Assembly (NCBI GenBank): GCA_937901745.1
Contig: CALGSZ010000131.1
Coordinates: forward strand, 21,866-85,865
Length of the DNA: 64,000 nt
Origin: an uncultured Chloroflexota bacterium
GTDB taxonomy: Bacteria > Chloroflexota > Chloroflexia > Thermomicrobiales > UBA6265
Reading direction: 5' to 3'
Part shown: positions 1 to 8,508 of the stretch, piece by piece
Layout: each line of letters begins with the position of its first letter
Numbering within the stretch: position 1 is the stretch's first letter
Position numbers and translations under genes: made by a program
Notes under the pieces: model-generated
The model's database searches: none
Told to the model about the DNA's origin: nothing
Seen by the model: the letters and a program-made list of their open reading frames with translations, nothing else

Positions 1-722
1 ATCACCCGCAGCAGGATGACGACGAGCAGCACCGGCTTCAGGAGCGGCAGCGTCACCGTGCGAAAGGTGAACCAGGGTGACGCGCCATCAATCGCGGCCG
101 CCTCATATGGATCGCGGGGCAGGGAGATCAGGCCGGCGTAGAGCAGCAGGAAGACGAACGGTGTCGTCTGCCAGACGTCTACTGCCATCAGGGCATAGGT
201 GGCGACGTCCGGATCGGACAGCCAGTAGACATCGCCAAGGCCGACCAGGTTCAGCAAGTAATTGAAGATGCCGAAGGCAGGGTCATACATGAAGCGCCAG
301 GCAACGGCGACGCTCACCGGCGGCATGATGATGGGGATGATCAGGAGCGAAGTGATCAGGCCCCGACCGCGGGCGAGCTGTGAGACGAGAAGCGCAATGA
401 GGAGGCCAAGCAGCACCTCCATCGCCGTCACGCTCAGCGACCACTTGATCGTGAACGCCGCGGACTGGCGGACGAGGGGATCTTCGAACGCGCGACGGAA
501 GTTGTCGAGGCCGATGTAGGTCCGCTCTAGCGAGCCGCGGATGAGCCGCGCCCGGCTGAGGGAGAAGAGGAGCGCCGAGGCCGTCGGGTAGATGGCGAAG
601 AGGGCGAACATGGCGATCGCCGGAGCGACGAGGAGCCAGGCAAGATTTCGCTCCCACCAAGGGGCGCGCGCCGAAACCGGCCGGACGCGCGCTGCCTCTT
701 GAGCCCGAATGCGGATCGCCAT
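1..722 (-). CDS. Sugar ABC transporter permease (MalF/UgpA-like), partial at window edge
   Basis: Membrane subunit of a carbohydrate importer. The frame opens with ATG at 722 just after an in-frame TGA and runs off the left edge, so about 240 residues are seen and the C-terminus is missing. A first hydrophobic segment (LLVAPAIAMFALFAIYPTA) is followed by a periplasmic stretch with the YIGLDNFRRAF motif typical of MalF/UgpA-type permeases and further membrane helices. Near the cut end lies the cytoplasmic EAA loop (YEAAAIDGASPW) that contacts the ATPase. It starts 27 bp after the solute-binding protein gene and is surely in the same operon. The family is clear; the substrate is inferred from neighbouring polyol/sugar genes. 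Confidence 0.88.
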   Translation of the reverse strand, partial: MAIRIRAQEAARVRPVSARAPWWERNLAWLLVAPAIAMFALFAIYPTASALLFSLSRARLIRGSLERTYIGLDNFRRAFEDPLVRQSAAFTIKWSLSVTAMEVLLGLLIALLVSQLARGRGLITSLLIIPIIMPPVSVAVAWRFMYDPAFGIFNYLLNLVGLGDVYWLSDPDVATYALMAVDVWQTTPFVFLLLYAGLISLPRDPYEAAAIDGASPWFTFRTVTLPLLKPVLLVVILLRV

Positions 723-748
723 GTTCGCTCGTCAGCGAGTGCCAAGCG

Positions 749-2107
749 CTAGTCTTCGAGCACCCCTTCGCGGACCATCAGGTCGCGGATTTCCTTGTTG
801 GCATTCGTCAGCGCATCCTCCGGTGACGTCTGCCCGGCGATCGCCTCGGCGATGTAGCGGCCGTAGATCGCCTCGGCGGCGTTGTAGTGCGGCGTCCGTG
901 GGCGAGGCACCGCCTTGCGCGCCGCTTCGAGCAGGCCAGGGAGGAACGGCAGCTTCTCGACCGCTTCCTGATCGGTCAGCACGCTCGTCCGCGTCGCCGG
1001 TATGTTGTTGTCAAGTAGGAGCCGCTTCTGCTGCTCGGGCGCGGTAAGCCAGACGATGAAGTCGAGCGCCTGCTCGGGGTTCTGGCTCCCTTCCGGGATA
1101 CCGAGCAGCCAGTTGCCGGTCATGTTCTTCGACTCGGCGCCGGTCTGCGCCGGCTCCGGCCCGATGGCGACCTTGCCGACGACTTGCGAAATGTCCGGAT
1201 CCCAGATCTGTAGGAGCAGATCCGGCCAGATGTCGGCGGCCATCGCGATGCGGCCGCTGTACATGTTGGTGCCCATGTCGGCGTGCTGGACGTTTTCCAC
1301 GCCCGGCGGGGCCAACTTCGCTAGCTCGAGGTGCTTGCGTAGCGCCTCCTGCGCCTCGGGCGTGTCGAGCGTCGGCTCCTTTGGATCGTTGTTGTCGTCG
1401 AAGAGATCGCCGCCGTGGCCGCGCAGGATCGGCAGGAAGCTGGTGGCGGCGGGGTTGCCGGCGACGCCGCGCAAACCGAATCCGTAAAGGTCTTCGCTCT
1501 TCTTCGCCTCGGTGATCGCTGCTGCCGCGTTCAGGACGTCGTCCCATGTTTGCGGCACTTCGAGCCCCAATTCTTCGAGGACGTCCGTGCGCCAGGCGAA
1601 GACTTGGACATTGCCGACCCAAGGAATGCCTCGGAGCCCGCTGCCTGGCGGGAAATCGCCGAGCGCGAGCAGCTCCGGCACAAAGTCCGGATCGCGCTCG
1701 TACCCAAGCTCTTCCAAGTTCATCAGGAACTCGCCGCCGGCAAACTGGGGCATCCAGGGGTCGTCCATCGAGACGACGTCGTAGGCGCCGGTGGCTTGCG
1801 TGAGGTTGATCGTGAGGCGTTCGAGCAGACCCTCGAAGGGGAATCCCTGAACCTCGATCTCGATGCCGTTGGCCTCGGCGTATTCGTCAATGAGCGGCTG
1901 CGCGGCTTGCTGATCGGCGTTTTGCATCGCGACGACCAGCTTGCCGCCCTGGCGGCGGAGGATGGCGGGCGCTCCACGGCGGGATGGCGCGGCGGCGGCA
2001 GAGGATGCGCCGGCCGTGACGAGTGCGGCGCTAGCGACGGCTGTTGACCTCAGGAGTTCGCGTCGATTGATCAGGTTGGCTTCGGTCGGCTTGGTGTCAT
2101 TGTCCAC
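749..2107 (-). CDS. Extracellular solute-binding protein, family 1 (sugar ABC transporter), Tat signal
   Basis: Captures a sugar or sugar derivative outside the membrane and hands it to the permease encoded just downstream. The 452-residue product starts with a twin-arginine signal (INRRELLRS, about residues 13-21), a hydrophobic alanine-rich h-region and an AAAAPS cleavage region. The mature part has the usual family-1 features: an early GGKLVVAMQNAD strand, a YDVVSMDDPWMPQFA hinge segment and a MTGNWLLGIP stretch near the C-terminal lobe. Only one permease is visible; a second permease is expected beyond the window edge. The start lies after a purine-rich ggaggtgca. The ligand cannot be read from sequence. 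Confidence 0.88.
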   Translation of the reverse strand: MDNDTKPTEANLINRRELLRSTAVASAALVTAGASSAAAAPSRRGAPAILRRQGGKLVVAMQNADQQAAQPLIDEYAEANGIEIEVQGFPFEGLLERLTINLTQATGAYDVVSMDDPWMPQFAGGEFLMNLEELGYERDPDFVPELLALGDFPPGSGLRGIPWVGNVQVFAWRTDVLEELGLEVPQTWDDVLNAAAAITEAKKSEDLYGFGLRGVAGNPAATSFLPILRGHGGDLFDDNNDPKEPTLDTPEAQEALRKHLELAKLAPPGVENVQHADMGTNMYSGRIAMAADIWPDLLLQIWDPDISQVVGKVAIGPEPAQTGAESKNMTGNWLLGIPEGSQNPEQALDFIVWLTAPEQQKRLLLDNNIPATRTSVLTDQEAVEKLPFLPGLLEAARKAVPRPRTPHYNAAEAIYGRYIAEAIAGQTSPEDALTNANKEIRDLMVREGVLED

Positions 2108-2281
2108 AGTGCACCTCCCTGGTTGACGCTCTGCACGACAGCCGGAAAAGTGTCAACGCCGGTCACGCGCTCGTTCGCGCCTAATCGAGGCTGGTTCCGT
2201 ACCGACAACGCGGCCGCCCACGCACCTCCTTTCCTGATTCGCTGGTTGTGTCCGCTACGGTACCAGAGCCGCGCGCGGCTG

Positions 2282-3421
2282 TCATCTCGTGCTGGCGGCG
2301 ACGCCGTAGAGGCCACGCCGGCGGACAGGGGAGTGCTCGGGTAGGTCCAGGTCGGCGATGCCGAGCGCGCCCTTCTGGTAGACCGGGTCATCCGGGCTGA
2401 GCGGCAACGCCACCTCGCAACCCGTCGCGCCCGCTTTGTAGCTCCCGACCACCGCCTCGAGGACGAAGGCGCCGTCCTCGCCGGTCGCCGCCGGACGCGT
2501 GCCGTGCAGGACGGCGTCGCGGAACGCGGCGACGGACTCGGTGTGGCCGTATCCAGGGCCGCGCTCCGGCTCGTATTGACGCTCGCCGGAGCGGCCATAG
2601 ACGTGGATCGTGTCTGGCGCGACGAACGGATGCGTGAGGTTGTCCTGGTTGGTCAGGATGATTCGGCCGTCCGAGCCGGCGAGCTGGAGACCACCCGGTC
2701 CTTTGCCCCAGGCCATGTTGACCATTGCCTGACCGCTCGGCAGCGTGAAGCGGACGAGCGCGTAATCCTCGACGTCGCCGTCGCTATCGAGCCGGCGATC
2801 GACGAAGGCGTTGACGCTCGTCGGCCGCTCGTCGAAGAACCACCAACTGAGATAGACGGCGTGCAGCATGTCCATCAGCACGCCGCCGCCCGATTCGCGG
2901 ACGTCGTGCCGCCAGCGCGGGCGGTAGGAGGCCGCTCCCGGCCGGTCCTCGACGCTGAGCAGGTTGAGGATCACCGTCTCCAAACGGCCGATCTCGCCGC
3001 TGAGGACGATCTCTTTGATGGACTGGTAGACGGGCATGAAGGTGTAGTTGTGGACCGTGGCGAGGATGACGTTGTGGCGCTTGGCCGCCTCGACCATCTC
3101 CCACGCCGCGGCCGGCGTCAACGCGAGCGGCTTCTCGGCGAGGATGTGCTTGCCGGCAGCGGCGGCCGCGAGCGCGATTTCCGGCCGGAAGCGCTGCGGC
3201 GTGGCGATCACGACCGCATCTATGTCCGGCCGCTCGAGTACCGCTCGCCAGTCGTTGGTGCAGCCGTCTGGCCCGACCTTCCCCGCCTCCGCCGCTGTCT
3301 TGAGTCGCTCCGGCGTCGGGTCAGCCAGCGCGACGAGCTCGATCCCGTCGAGCGATTGCACCGCCGGGATGAAACCGTACATCGCGACGTTGCCACAACC
3401 GATGATGCCCAGGCGGACCAC
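2282..3421 (-). CDS. Gfo/Idh/MocA family NAD(P)-dependent dehydrogenase
   Basis: Predicted oxidoreductase acting on a sugar, inositol or amino-sugar. The N-terminal Rossmann motif is VRLGIIGCGNVAMYG, followed by the family signature AEKPLALT (Lys is the likely catalytic base) near residue 100 and a C-terminal alpha/beta domain with a GGGVLMDMLHA segment. GTG at 3421 is preferred over an upstream TTG at 3466 because GGAGGA sits 9 bases before it and the Rossmann strand then begins at residue 2; this gives 379 residues. It sits between a sugar isomerase and the sugar transporter, so it probably catalyses an early step on the imported compound. Family call is firm; substrate is unknown. Confidence 0.85.
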   Translation of the reverse strand: MVRLGIIGCGNVAMYGFIPAVQSLDGIELVALADPTPERLKTAAEAGKVGPDGCTNDWRAVLERPDIDAVVIATPQRFRPEIALAAAAAGKHILAEKPLALTPAAAWEMVEAAKRHNVILATVHNYTFMPVYQSIKEIVLSGEIGRLETVILNLLSVEDRPGAASYRPRWRHDVRESGGGVLMDMLHAVYLSWWFFDERPTSVNAFVDRRLDSDGDVEDYALVRFTLPSGQAMVNMAWGKGPGGLQLAGSDGRIILTNQDNLTHPFVAPDTIHVYGRSGERQYEPERGPGYGHTESVAAFRDAVLHGTRPAATGEDGAFVLEAVVGSYKAGATGCEVALPLSPDDPVYQKGALGIADLDLPEHSPVRRRGLYGVAASTR

Positions 3422-3513
3422 CGCGCTCGCTCCTCCCTGTCGTGTATCGTCATCCGTCACGGGCAAGCTTGGTCCCTCGCCCGCGGATCACTCACGTTGC
3501 CCCGCTCGTCGCC

Positions 3514-4437
3514 TCAGATGAGCTCGCGGAGGAAGGCGACGGTGCGCTCGACGCCGGCGATGCCCGGCAGATACGGGTCCTCGTTCTCGATGCTCACCAC
3601 GTCGTCGTAGCCGATGTCTTGCAGCGCGACGAAGAACTCACGCCACCAGCGCGCATCGTGCCCATAGCCGGGCGTGCAGAAGTACCACGGCCGCTCCCGC
3701 ACGGTGACGTCCGGGCGGTTGTCGATCACGCCGACCAGCGCCTGATTGTGGCGGTGCATCGCGACGTCCTTGATGTGGACGTGGAAGATCGCGGGGCCGA
3801 GCGCGCGGACGCAGGCGGGCACATCCATGCCCTGCCACATCAGGTGGCTCGGATCGAAGTTCGCGCCAATTGATTCGCCGACCGCCTCCCGCAGCCGCAG
3901 CAGCGTCGGGACGTTGTAGACCAGGTTGACCGGGTGCAACTCGAAGCAGATGCGCCGGACGCCGTGCTCTTGCGCGTAGGCGGCGAGTTCGGTCCAGAGC
4001 GCGATCACTTGGTCCCACTGGCGGCGGACGGTATCGAGCATGTCTTCTGGCCAGGGATACGCGACCCAGTTCGGGATGCGCGAACCCTCGGCGTCGCCCG
4101 GCGCGCCGGATTGGGCGATGATCCGATCGACCTCGAGTAGCTCGGCGAGCCGGATCGTCTTGCGCGTCAGCTCGGTGTGGTCGCGGCCAACGACGGGGTG
4201 GCAGGGGAAGGCGCTGATGTTGAGCGCGGAGAGTCGCAAGCCATGCGCGTCCAGCTTGGCTAGCAGCTCCCGCCGCGCGTTCGCGTCCTCCAAGAGGTGA
4301 TCCGCGTCGAGATAGGGAGCGGGGCACTGCCCTCCGGTCGAGAGCTCGAGCCGGGTGATGCCCAGGGCCGCGGCACGCCGCAGCGTCTCGTCCAGGTCGC
4401 CCAGCCCTGCCGACTCGGCGTAGAGCCCGATCTCCAT
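3514..4437 (-). CDS. Sugar phosphate isomerase/epimerase family (TIM barrel)
   Basis: AP-endonuclease-2-type TIM barrel protein of the family containing xylose isomerase-like, IolE/IolI and tagatose epimerase enzymes; expected to isomerise or dehydrate a keto-sugar using a bound divalent metal. Visible elements are the barrel start MEIGLYAESAG, ITRLELSTGG, the metal-site glutamate region ICFELHPVNL, the NFDPSHLMWQ motif and FHVHIKD, with a late SIENEDPYLP. ATG at 4437 (307 residues) is chosen since an upstream extension to 4512 is low-complexity and the barrel begins exactly at this Met after GAGAGG. It is followed by the Gfo/Idh gene, a pairing common in inositol/sugar catabolism. Confidence 0.85.
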   Translation of the reverse strand: MEIGLYAESAGLGDLDETLRRAAALGITRLELSTGGQCPAPYLDADHLLEDANARRELLAKLDAHGLRLSALNISAFPCHPVVGRDHTELTRKTIRLAELLEVDRIIAQSGAPGDAEGSRIPNWVAYPWPEDMLDTVRRQWDQVIALWTELAAYAQEHGVRRICFELHPVNLVYNVPTLLRLREAVGESIGANFDPSHLMWQGMDVPACVRALGPAIFHVHIKDVAMHRHNQALVGVIDNRPDVTVRERPWYFCTPGYGHDARWWREFFVALQDIGYDDVVSIENEDPYLPGIAGVERTVAFLRELI

Positions 4438-4581
4438 CGTCGCACCCAGCCTCTCAGTATTCGGATCGTCGTTCGCGGGCGGTACGCTAACAGCGGCCGT
4501 CCGCGCTGTCAACGGCGATCCAATTGGCTGAGACCGAGCCGGTGATTCCTTGGGCTCGCGGCGCTTGGCAAGCGGCGCGGG

Positions 4582-5460
4582 TCACTCGTCGCTGACGACG
4601 AGCGCTTCGAGCAGGGCCGTGAGATCGGTAAAGACGAGGTCCGGCCAGACTGCCGCGTGCGGAATTTCCTCGCGCGTCGAGACGCCGGTCAAGACCAGGA
4701 CGGTCAGCATTCCCGCTCGCTTTCCGGCGATGATGTCGGTATCGAGGCGATCGCCGACCATGACGGCCTCCGCCGGCGTGACGCCCATCCGCTCCAGCGC
4801 CATTTCCAGCACGAGCGGCTCCGGCTTGCCGATGACGAGCGGCGCCTGACCGCTGGCCGTCGCAATCGCCGCCACGATGCTGCCGGCGCCGGGAACGAGA
4901 CCGTGTTCCGTCGGCAGGGTGGCATCGGTGTTGGTCGCGATGAAGCGGGCGCCAGCGCGGATGGCGGCGTTGGCGTGCTTCAGCTTCTCGTATGTGAACT
5001 CCTGATCGAGGCCGACGACGACCGCCGCTGGTACCTCTTCGCCATACTGGACGGGGTAGAACGAGGTGTCGGCGAAAAGCTGCTCGCGGAGCGCCGGGGC
5101 GCCGATGACGAAGATCCCGGAGCCGGGCGGCAGCGTCTCGACGAGGAAATCGCGCGTCGCCATCGCGGAGGTGAGGATCGCTTCCTCCGGCACGTCAATG
5201 CCCATCTTGGCGAGCTTCTCGACGTACATCCGGGCCGTCGCCGTCGAGTTGTTCGTCGCGAGCATGTAGCGGCGATCGCGAAGCGTCAGCGCGTTCAGGA
5301 GGTCATTGACACCGGGAAGCGGCTCCATTCCTCGGTAGAGGACGCCGTCCATGTCGAAGATGAACGCCCGCGCGGAGCGTAGCTGCCGCCGCGCGTTGCG
5401 CTCGGCCTCCGCCGGGTCGGTCTCCGCGCTTTGCGCCGTCGATTGGGTATCAAGTGCCAT
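4582..5460 (-). CDS. HAD-IIA family hydrolase (NagD/phosphoglycolate-phosphatase-like)
   Basis: Magnesium-dependent phosphatase acting on small phosphorylated sugars or nucleotides. Motif I is FIFDMDGVLYRG (nucleophile and acid/base Asp), motif II is the ATNNST segment, the C2 cap begins around GIDVPEEAILTS, motif III includes the Lys in VIGKPEP and motif IV is VMVGDRLDTDI. All catalytic residues are present. ATG at 5460 (292 residues) is preferred because GGAGGGAAGG lies just upstream; a longer frame to 5502 would overlap the preceding gene. The gene follows the ACS-like ORF by 38 bp on the same strand. Substrate cannot be inferred. Confidence 0.88.
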   Translation of the reverse strand: MALDTQSTAQSAETDPAEAERNARRQLRSARAFIFDMDGVLYRGMEPLPGVNDLLNALTLRDRRYMLATNNSTATARMYVEKLAKMGIDVPEEAILTSAMATRDFLVETLPPGSGIFVIGAPALREQLFADTSFYPVQYGEEVPAAVVVGLDQEFTYEKLKHANAAIRAGARFIATNTDATLPTEHGLVPGAGSIVAAIATASGQAPLVIGKPEPLVLEMALERMGVTPAEAVMVGDRLDTDIIAGKRAGMLTVLVLTGVSTREEIPHAAVWPDLVFTDLTALLEALVVSDE

Positions 5461-5498
5461 GGAGCCTGTTCCTTCCCTCCGTTTCACGTTGCCAGGGC

Positions 5499-6506
5499 TC
5501 AATGCTCCGGCTGGTCACCATTATCCACGAGCACCGAGTAGGGATCGGGGTCGCCGGCCAGCGCGGCGACGCGAACCTGCCGGTATGCCTTGGCCCGCGC
5601 ACGCATCTCGGTGAGCAAGGCGGACCGGCCGCGCGGCGGCGCGAACGCCAGGCGCACGTCCACGAGATCCGCCCCGTGGAGTGCCTTCAGCCAGGCGCGG
5701 AAGACTTCGCCGATCTGTTCCGGTGTCGGCTCATTGCCGTGGCGCCAGCCGATCTCGAGCGAATGCCCGGCAACCCGGCTCGTGACGCCGTCCAGAAACG
5801 ATGGGATGTGGGCCGCTTCCCGCTCGATCTCCTCCGTCCGCTCCAGCGTGATGCCGGCGCCGCGCAGGCCTACCTCGATCCCAGCGCGCGGGCTCAGCGT
5901 GCCGATGACCTGCACGCCGTCCCGCTCGCCTTCATGGTGCACGACGAAAGAGGAGAGCGGGTTGCCGCCAATGCGCACGTCCATGATCACCTGCTGAAAC
6001 CCGAGCGCCGGGTCATGCAGCCGGCCGACGGGAGCCGCGTGCGCGGTGCGCCGCATGGCGAACGCTGGGATCGCGGCGATGGCGGCCAGCGCGTCGCTCG
6101 GCTGCTCGATGATCGGGACGCCGAGCGATCGTAGCTCGTCAAGCGTCGGCTGAAGCTGGGGATGCACGGGCTCCGGAACGACCACGGCGATCGGTCCCTC
6201 GCGGGCGAGGAGCGACCGCGTGGCCATGGCGTCGCGCGCGCCGCGCCGGGCCGCGTAGTCGGCGGAGACGAGCGCGGCAGCTGCCAGTGCTGCTGCCGGC
6301 TCGCCCCAGATGATGTGCTCCGGCGCGGGGAGGAGGGGCAGGCCTGGCGCGGCCGGGGGATGCCCGCACCAGATCACCCAGCCGTCGACACGGGCGAGCT
6401 GGTCATAGGGAACGATGAACGGCTCGACGGCGGCCGCCGCCTGCGCCAGCGCCGATTCTTCGCCGAGCGCGGCGACCAGTAGCTCCTCGCCCGTATCGAG
6501 GACCAT
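5499..6506 (-). CDS. Hypothetical protein with resemblance to central domains of CODH/acetyl-CoA synthase beta subunit, no A-cluster
   Basis: 335-residue soluble protein, start ATG at 6506 after GGAGGGA. No standard enzyme motif is obvious. By eye it follows the layout of the N-terminal and middle domains of AcsB/CdhC: an alternating alpha/beta first half ending in VPIIEQPSDALAAIAAIP, then MDVRIGGNPLSSFVV, GVQVIGTLSPRAGIEV, an ERTEEIEREAAHIPSFLDGV helix, a GHSLEIGWRH segment, a GEVFRAWLK helix and VDVRLAF. It ends where AcsB would enter its nickel-iron A-cluster domain; the Cys-rich CxxC segments are missing and only one Cys is present. It may bind a ligand or partner without catalysing acetyl transfer. 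The resemblance is from memory of the family and is not proven. Confidence 0.55.
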   Translation of the reverse strand: MVLDTGEELLVAALGEESALAQAAAAVEPFIVPYDQLARVDGWVIWCGHPPAAPGLPLLPAPEHIIWGEPAAALAAAALVSADYAARRGARDAMATRSLLAREGPIAVVVPEPVHPQLQPTLDELRSLGVPIIEQPSDALAAIAAIPAFAMRRTAHAAPVGRLHDPALGFQQVIMDVRIGGNPLSSFVVHHEGERDGVQVIGTLSPRAGIEVGLRGAGITLERTEEIEREAAHIPSFLDGVTSRVAGHSLEIGWRHGNEPTPEQIGEVFRAWLKALHGADLVDVRLAFAPPRGRSALLTEMRARAKAYRQVRVAALAGDPDPYSVLVDNGDQPEH

Positions 6507-6530
6507 GCTCCCTCCTGAATGGCCGCGCTG

Positions 6531-7073
6531 TTAGCGGGCTCCGGCCGGCACGAGACCGAGCGCGCGGACGATCGCCTCGTTGAAGACGGGGAGATCGGCG
6601 GGGATGCGCGACGTGATCAGATTGCCATCCTCAACGAGCGGCTGGTCGACATAATTGGCGCCAGCGTTGATGACATCGTCGCGGATCTTGTTGACCGCGG
6701 TGATGGTCCGCCCTTGGAGCACCTTGGCGGAGATGAGCAGCTGCGCGCCGTGGCAGATCGCGGCGACCGGCTTACCAGACTCGACGAAGCGCCGGGTGAA
6801 GGCAACCGCCGGATCGTGGATGCGCAAGTTCTCCGGCGAGCCGCCGCCGGGGATGACCATCAGGTCGAACGACTGCTCCTCCTCTGGCGTCAGCTCCTGG
6901 AAGGTCGTGTCCGCGGTGAGCGTCGCGCCCTTCTTCCCCGAAATCTCGCCGCGCTCGATGCCGATGATGACGACTTCCGCTCCGGCTTCTTCCAGAGCGC
7001 GCTTCGGCTCGAGCGCCTCGCTGTCCTCGAAGTTGTTCGCCAATACCATCGCCACTCGCTTCTGTCCGGCCAT
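6531..7073 (-). CDS. DJ-1/PfpI family protein (intracellular protease/amidase or deglycase-like)
   Basis: 180-residue class I glutamine amidotransferase-like fold protein. The nucleophilic elbow is VAAICHGAQ with Cys107-His108, preceded by VIPGGGSPENLR, and the early acidic residue that helps activate the Cys is in ANNFEDSE. Such proteins are reported as proteases, glyoxalases or deglycases; the exact activity here is open. ATG at 7073 is well supported by GGAAGGAGG 6 bases upstream; a longer in-frame reading to 7277 is arginine/serine-rich shadow sequence. It is divergent from the M20 peptidase gene and followed after 24 bp by the ACS-like gene. Confidence 0.9.
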   Translation of the reverse strand: MAGQKRVAMVLANNFEDSEALEPKRALEEAGAEVVIIGIERGEISGKKGATLTADTTFQELTPEEEQSFDLMVIPGGGSPENLRIHDPAVAFTRRFVESGKPVAAICHGAQLLISAKVLQGRTITAVNKIRDDVINAGANYVDQPLVEDGNLITSRIPADLPVFNEAIVRALGLVPAGAR

Positions 7074-7269
7074 GGTGTCCTCCTTCCGCGGGATAAGACG
7101 GATGCCTGCGGCCGAGCTTGCCGCGCACGGGCGGGGCCGAGCCGACGAGGGACATGGCGGAGATGCGGCATTCGTGCGAAAGGTGCATCTCCGCCCTGGG
7201 AGTATACTGACGCGCCCGCTACGAGAGGGCAAGGGTGAACAGGTGAATAAGGAGAAGAGGGGAGTCCCG

Positions 7270-8484
7270 TTGCACATTGATCAGGCTTTAGCGAATCGTG
7301 TTCTGGCATGCATCAATGAAGACGAAGTCGTTGCCTTTTTGCGGAGGTTGATTCAGGCGCCGTCGGTCAACCCGCCGGGGGATGTACGGGAGGCGATCGC
7401 GGTCTGCGAGGCGCCGCTGCGCGAGGCGGGCTTTTCTATCCGCCTCGCTCAACTGGCGCCGGAGAAGCCGAACCTTATCGCCGAGTATGGCGGCGACGGA
7501 CCGGTCCTCTGCCTGAACGCACACGTTGATGTCGTGCCGACCGGCGAGCTGAGCGCTTGGAAGCACGCGCCGTTCGCCGCCGATGTGGAAGATGGACGTG
7601 TTTACGGGCGCGGCGCGGGGGACGATAAGGCGAGCGTCACGGCACAGATCATGGCGGGCATCGCGCTGGCGCGGTCGGGCGTCCCGCTGAAAGGGCGGCT
7701 CGTCATCACCACGGTCGCGGACGAGGAAGTCGGTGGGCCGGCGGGGACGGCGCTGCTCGTTGATGAGAAATTGGTGACGCCGGATTGGGTGATCGTCGGC
7801 GAGCAGACTCGCAATCAGATCTGCCTTGGCGAAAAGGGGTTCATCGGCGTGCGGATCACCACGCATGGCGTCGCGGCGCATGGCGGGTTGCCGAGCGAAG
7901 GGGTAAACGCGATCGAGGCGATGGCGCGGATCATCGTCGCGCTCTCCGATCAACTCTGGCCGGAGCTGGAGCGTCGCACGCACCCGAATTTTCGGCCGTC
8001 CTCCGCCTCGATCAACATGATCAGCGGCGGGGTCAAGGAGAATGTAGTCCCCGACCGCTGCCAGATCCACATTGACCGGCGCCTGGTGCCGGGAGAGCAG
8101 CCAGCAGACGCGCTGGCGGAGATCGAGGCGATCGCGCGGGAGGCGGTGGCCCAGGTTCCGGGGGCGAGCGTGGTCGTCGAGGGCTCAGTGGAGCAGCGGC
8201 TGGCGACGTTCAACTCGCCGGAATCGCCCGTCGTTCAGGCGATGCTCGCCGCCAACCGCAGTCTGGGGCTGAGCGAGGAGCTGACTGGATTCAGCATGGC
8301 GACAGACGGACGATTCTTCGCCTCGGCCGGTTATCCGACGATCATCTACGGGCCGGGCGATCCCAGGATCGCGCATATTCCGGATGAATGGGTGGGGATA
8401 GACGAGGTCCTTGCCGCGACGCGCGCCTACGCGCTGACCGCACTCGCGTTGCTCGGGCCGGAGGGAGCGGCGCCGGGACAGTAA
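7270..8484 (+). CDS. M20 family metallopeptidase (ArgE/DapE-like)
   Basis: Zinc-dependent amidohydrolase that removes an acyl or aminoacyl group from a small substrate. Metal ligands and catalytic residues are visible: NAHVDVVPTG (His, Asp), GRGAGDDKASV (bridging Asp), ADEEVGGPAGT (catalytic Glu-Glu) and VGEQTRN, followed by the dimerisation domain starting near GFIGVRITTHGVAAHGG and a late TDGRFFASAGYPTIIYGPG with the last ligand region. The probable start is TTG at 7270 (404 residues), which has GGGGAG 5 bases before it; GTG at 7243 is an alternative. A TATACT box lies at 7203-7208. It could be succinyl-diaminopimelate desuccinylase, acetylornithine deacetylase or a dipeptidase. Confidence 0.88.
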   Translation: MHIDQALANRVLACINEDEVVAFLRRLIQAPSVNPPGDVREAIAVCEAPLREAGFSIRLAQLAPEKPNLIAEYGGDGPVLCLNAHVDVVPTGELSAWKHAPFAADVEDGRVYGRGAGDDKASVTAQIMAGIALARSGVPLKGRLVITTVADEEVGGPAGTALLVDEKLVTPDWVIVGEQTRNQICLGEKGFIGVRITTHGVAAHGGLPSEGVNAIEAMARIIVALSDQLWPELERRTHPNFRPSSASINMISGGVKENVVPDRCQIHIDRRLVPGEQPADALAEIEAIAREAVAQVPGASVVVEGSVEQRLATFNSPESPVVQAMLAANRSLGLSEELTGFSMATDGRFFASAGYPTIIYGPGDPRIAHIPDEWVGIDEVLAATRAYALTALALLGPEGAAPGQ

Positions 8485-8508
8485 ATCGTCCCGGCGCCAC
8501 GCCGTTCC

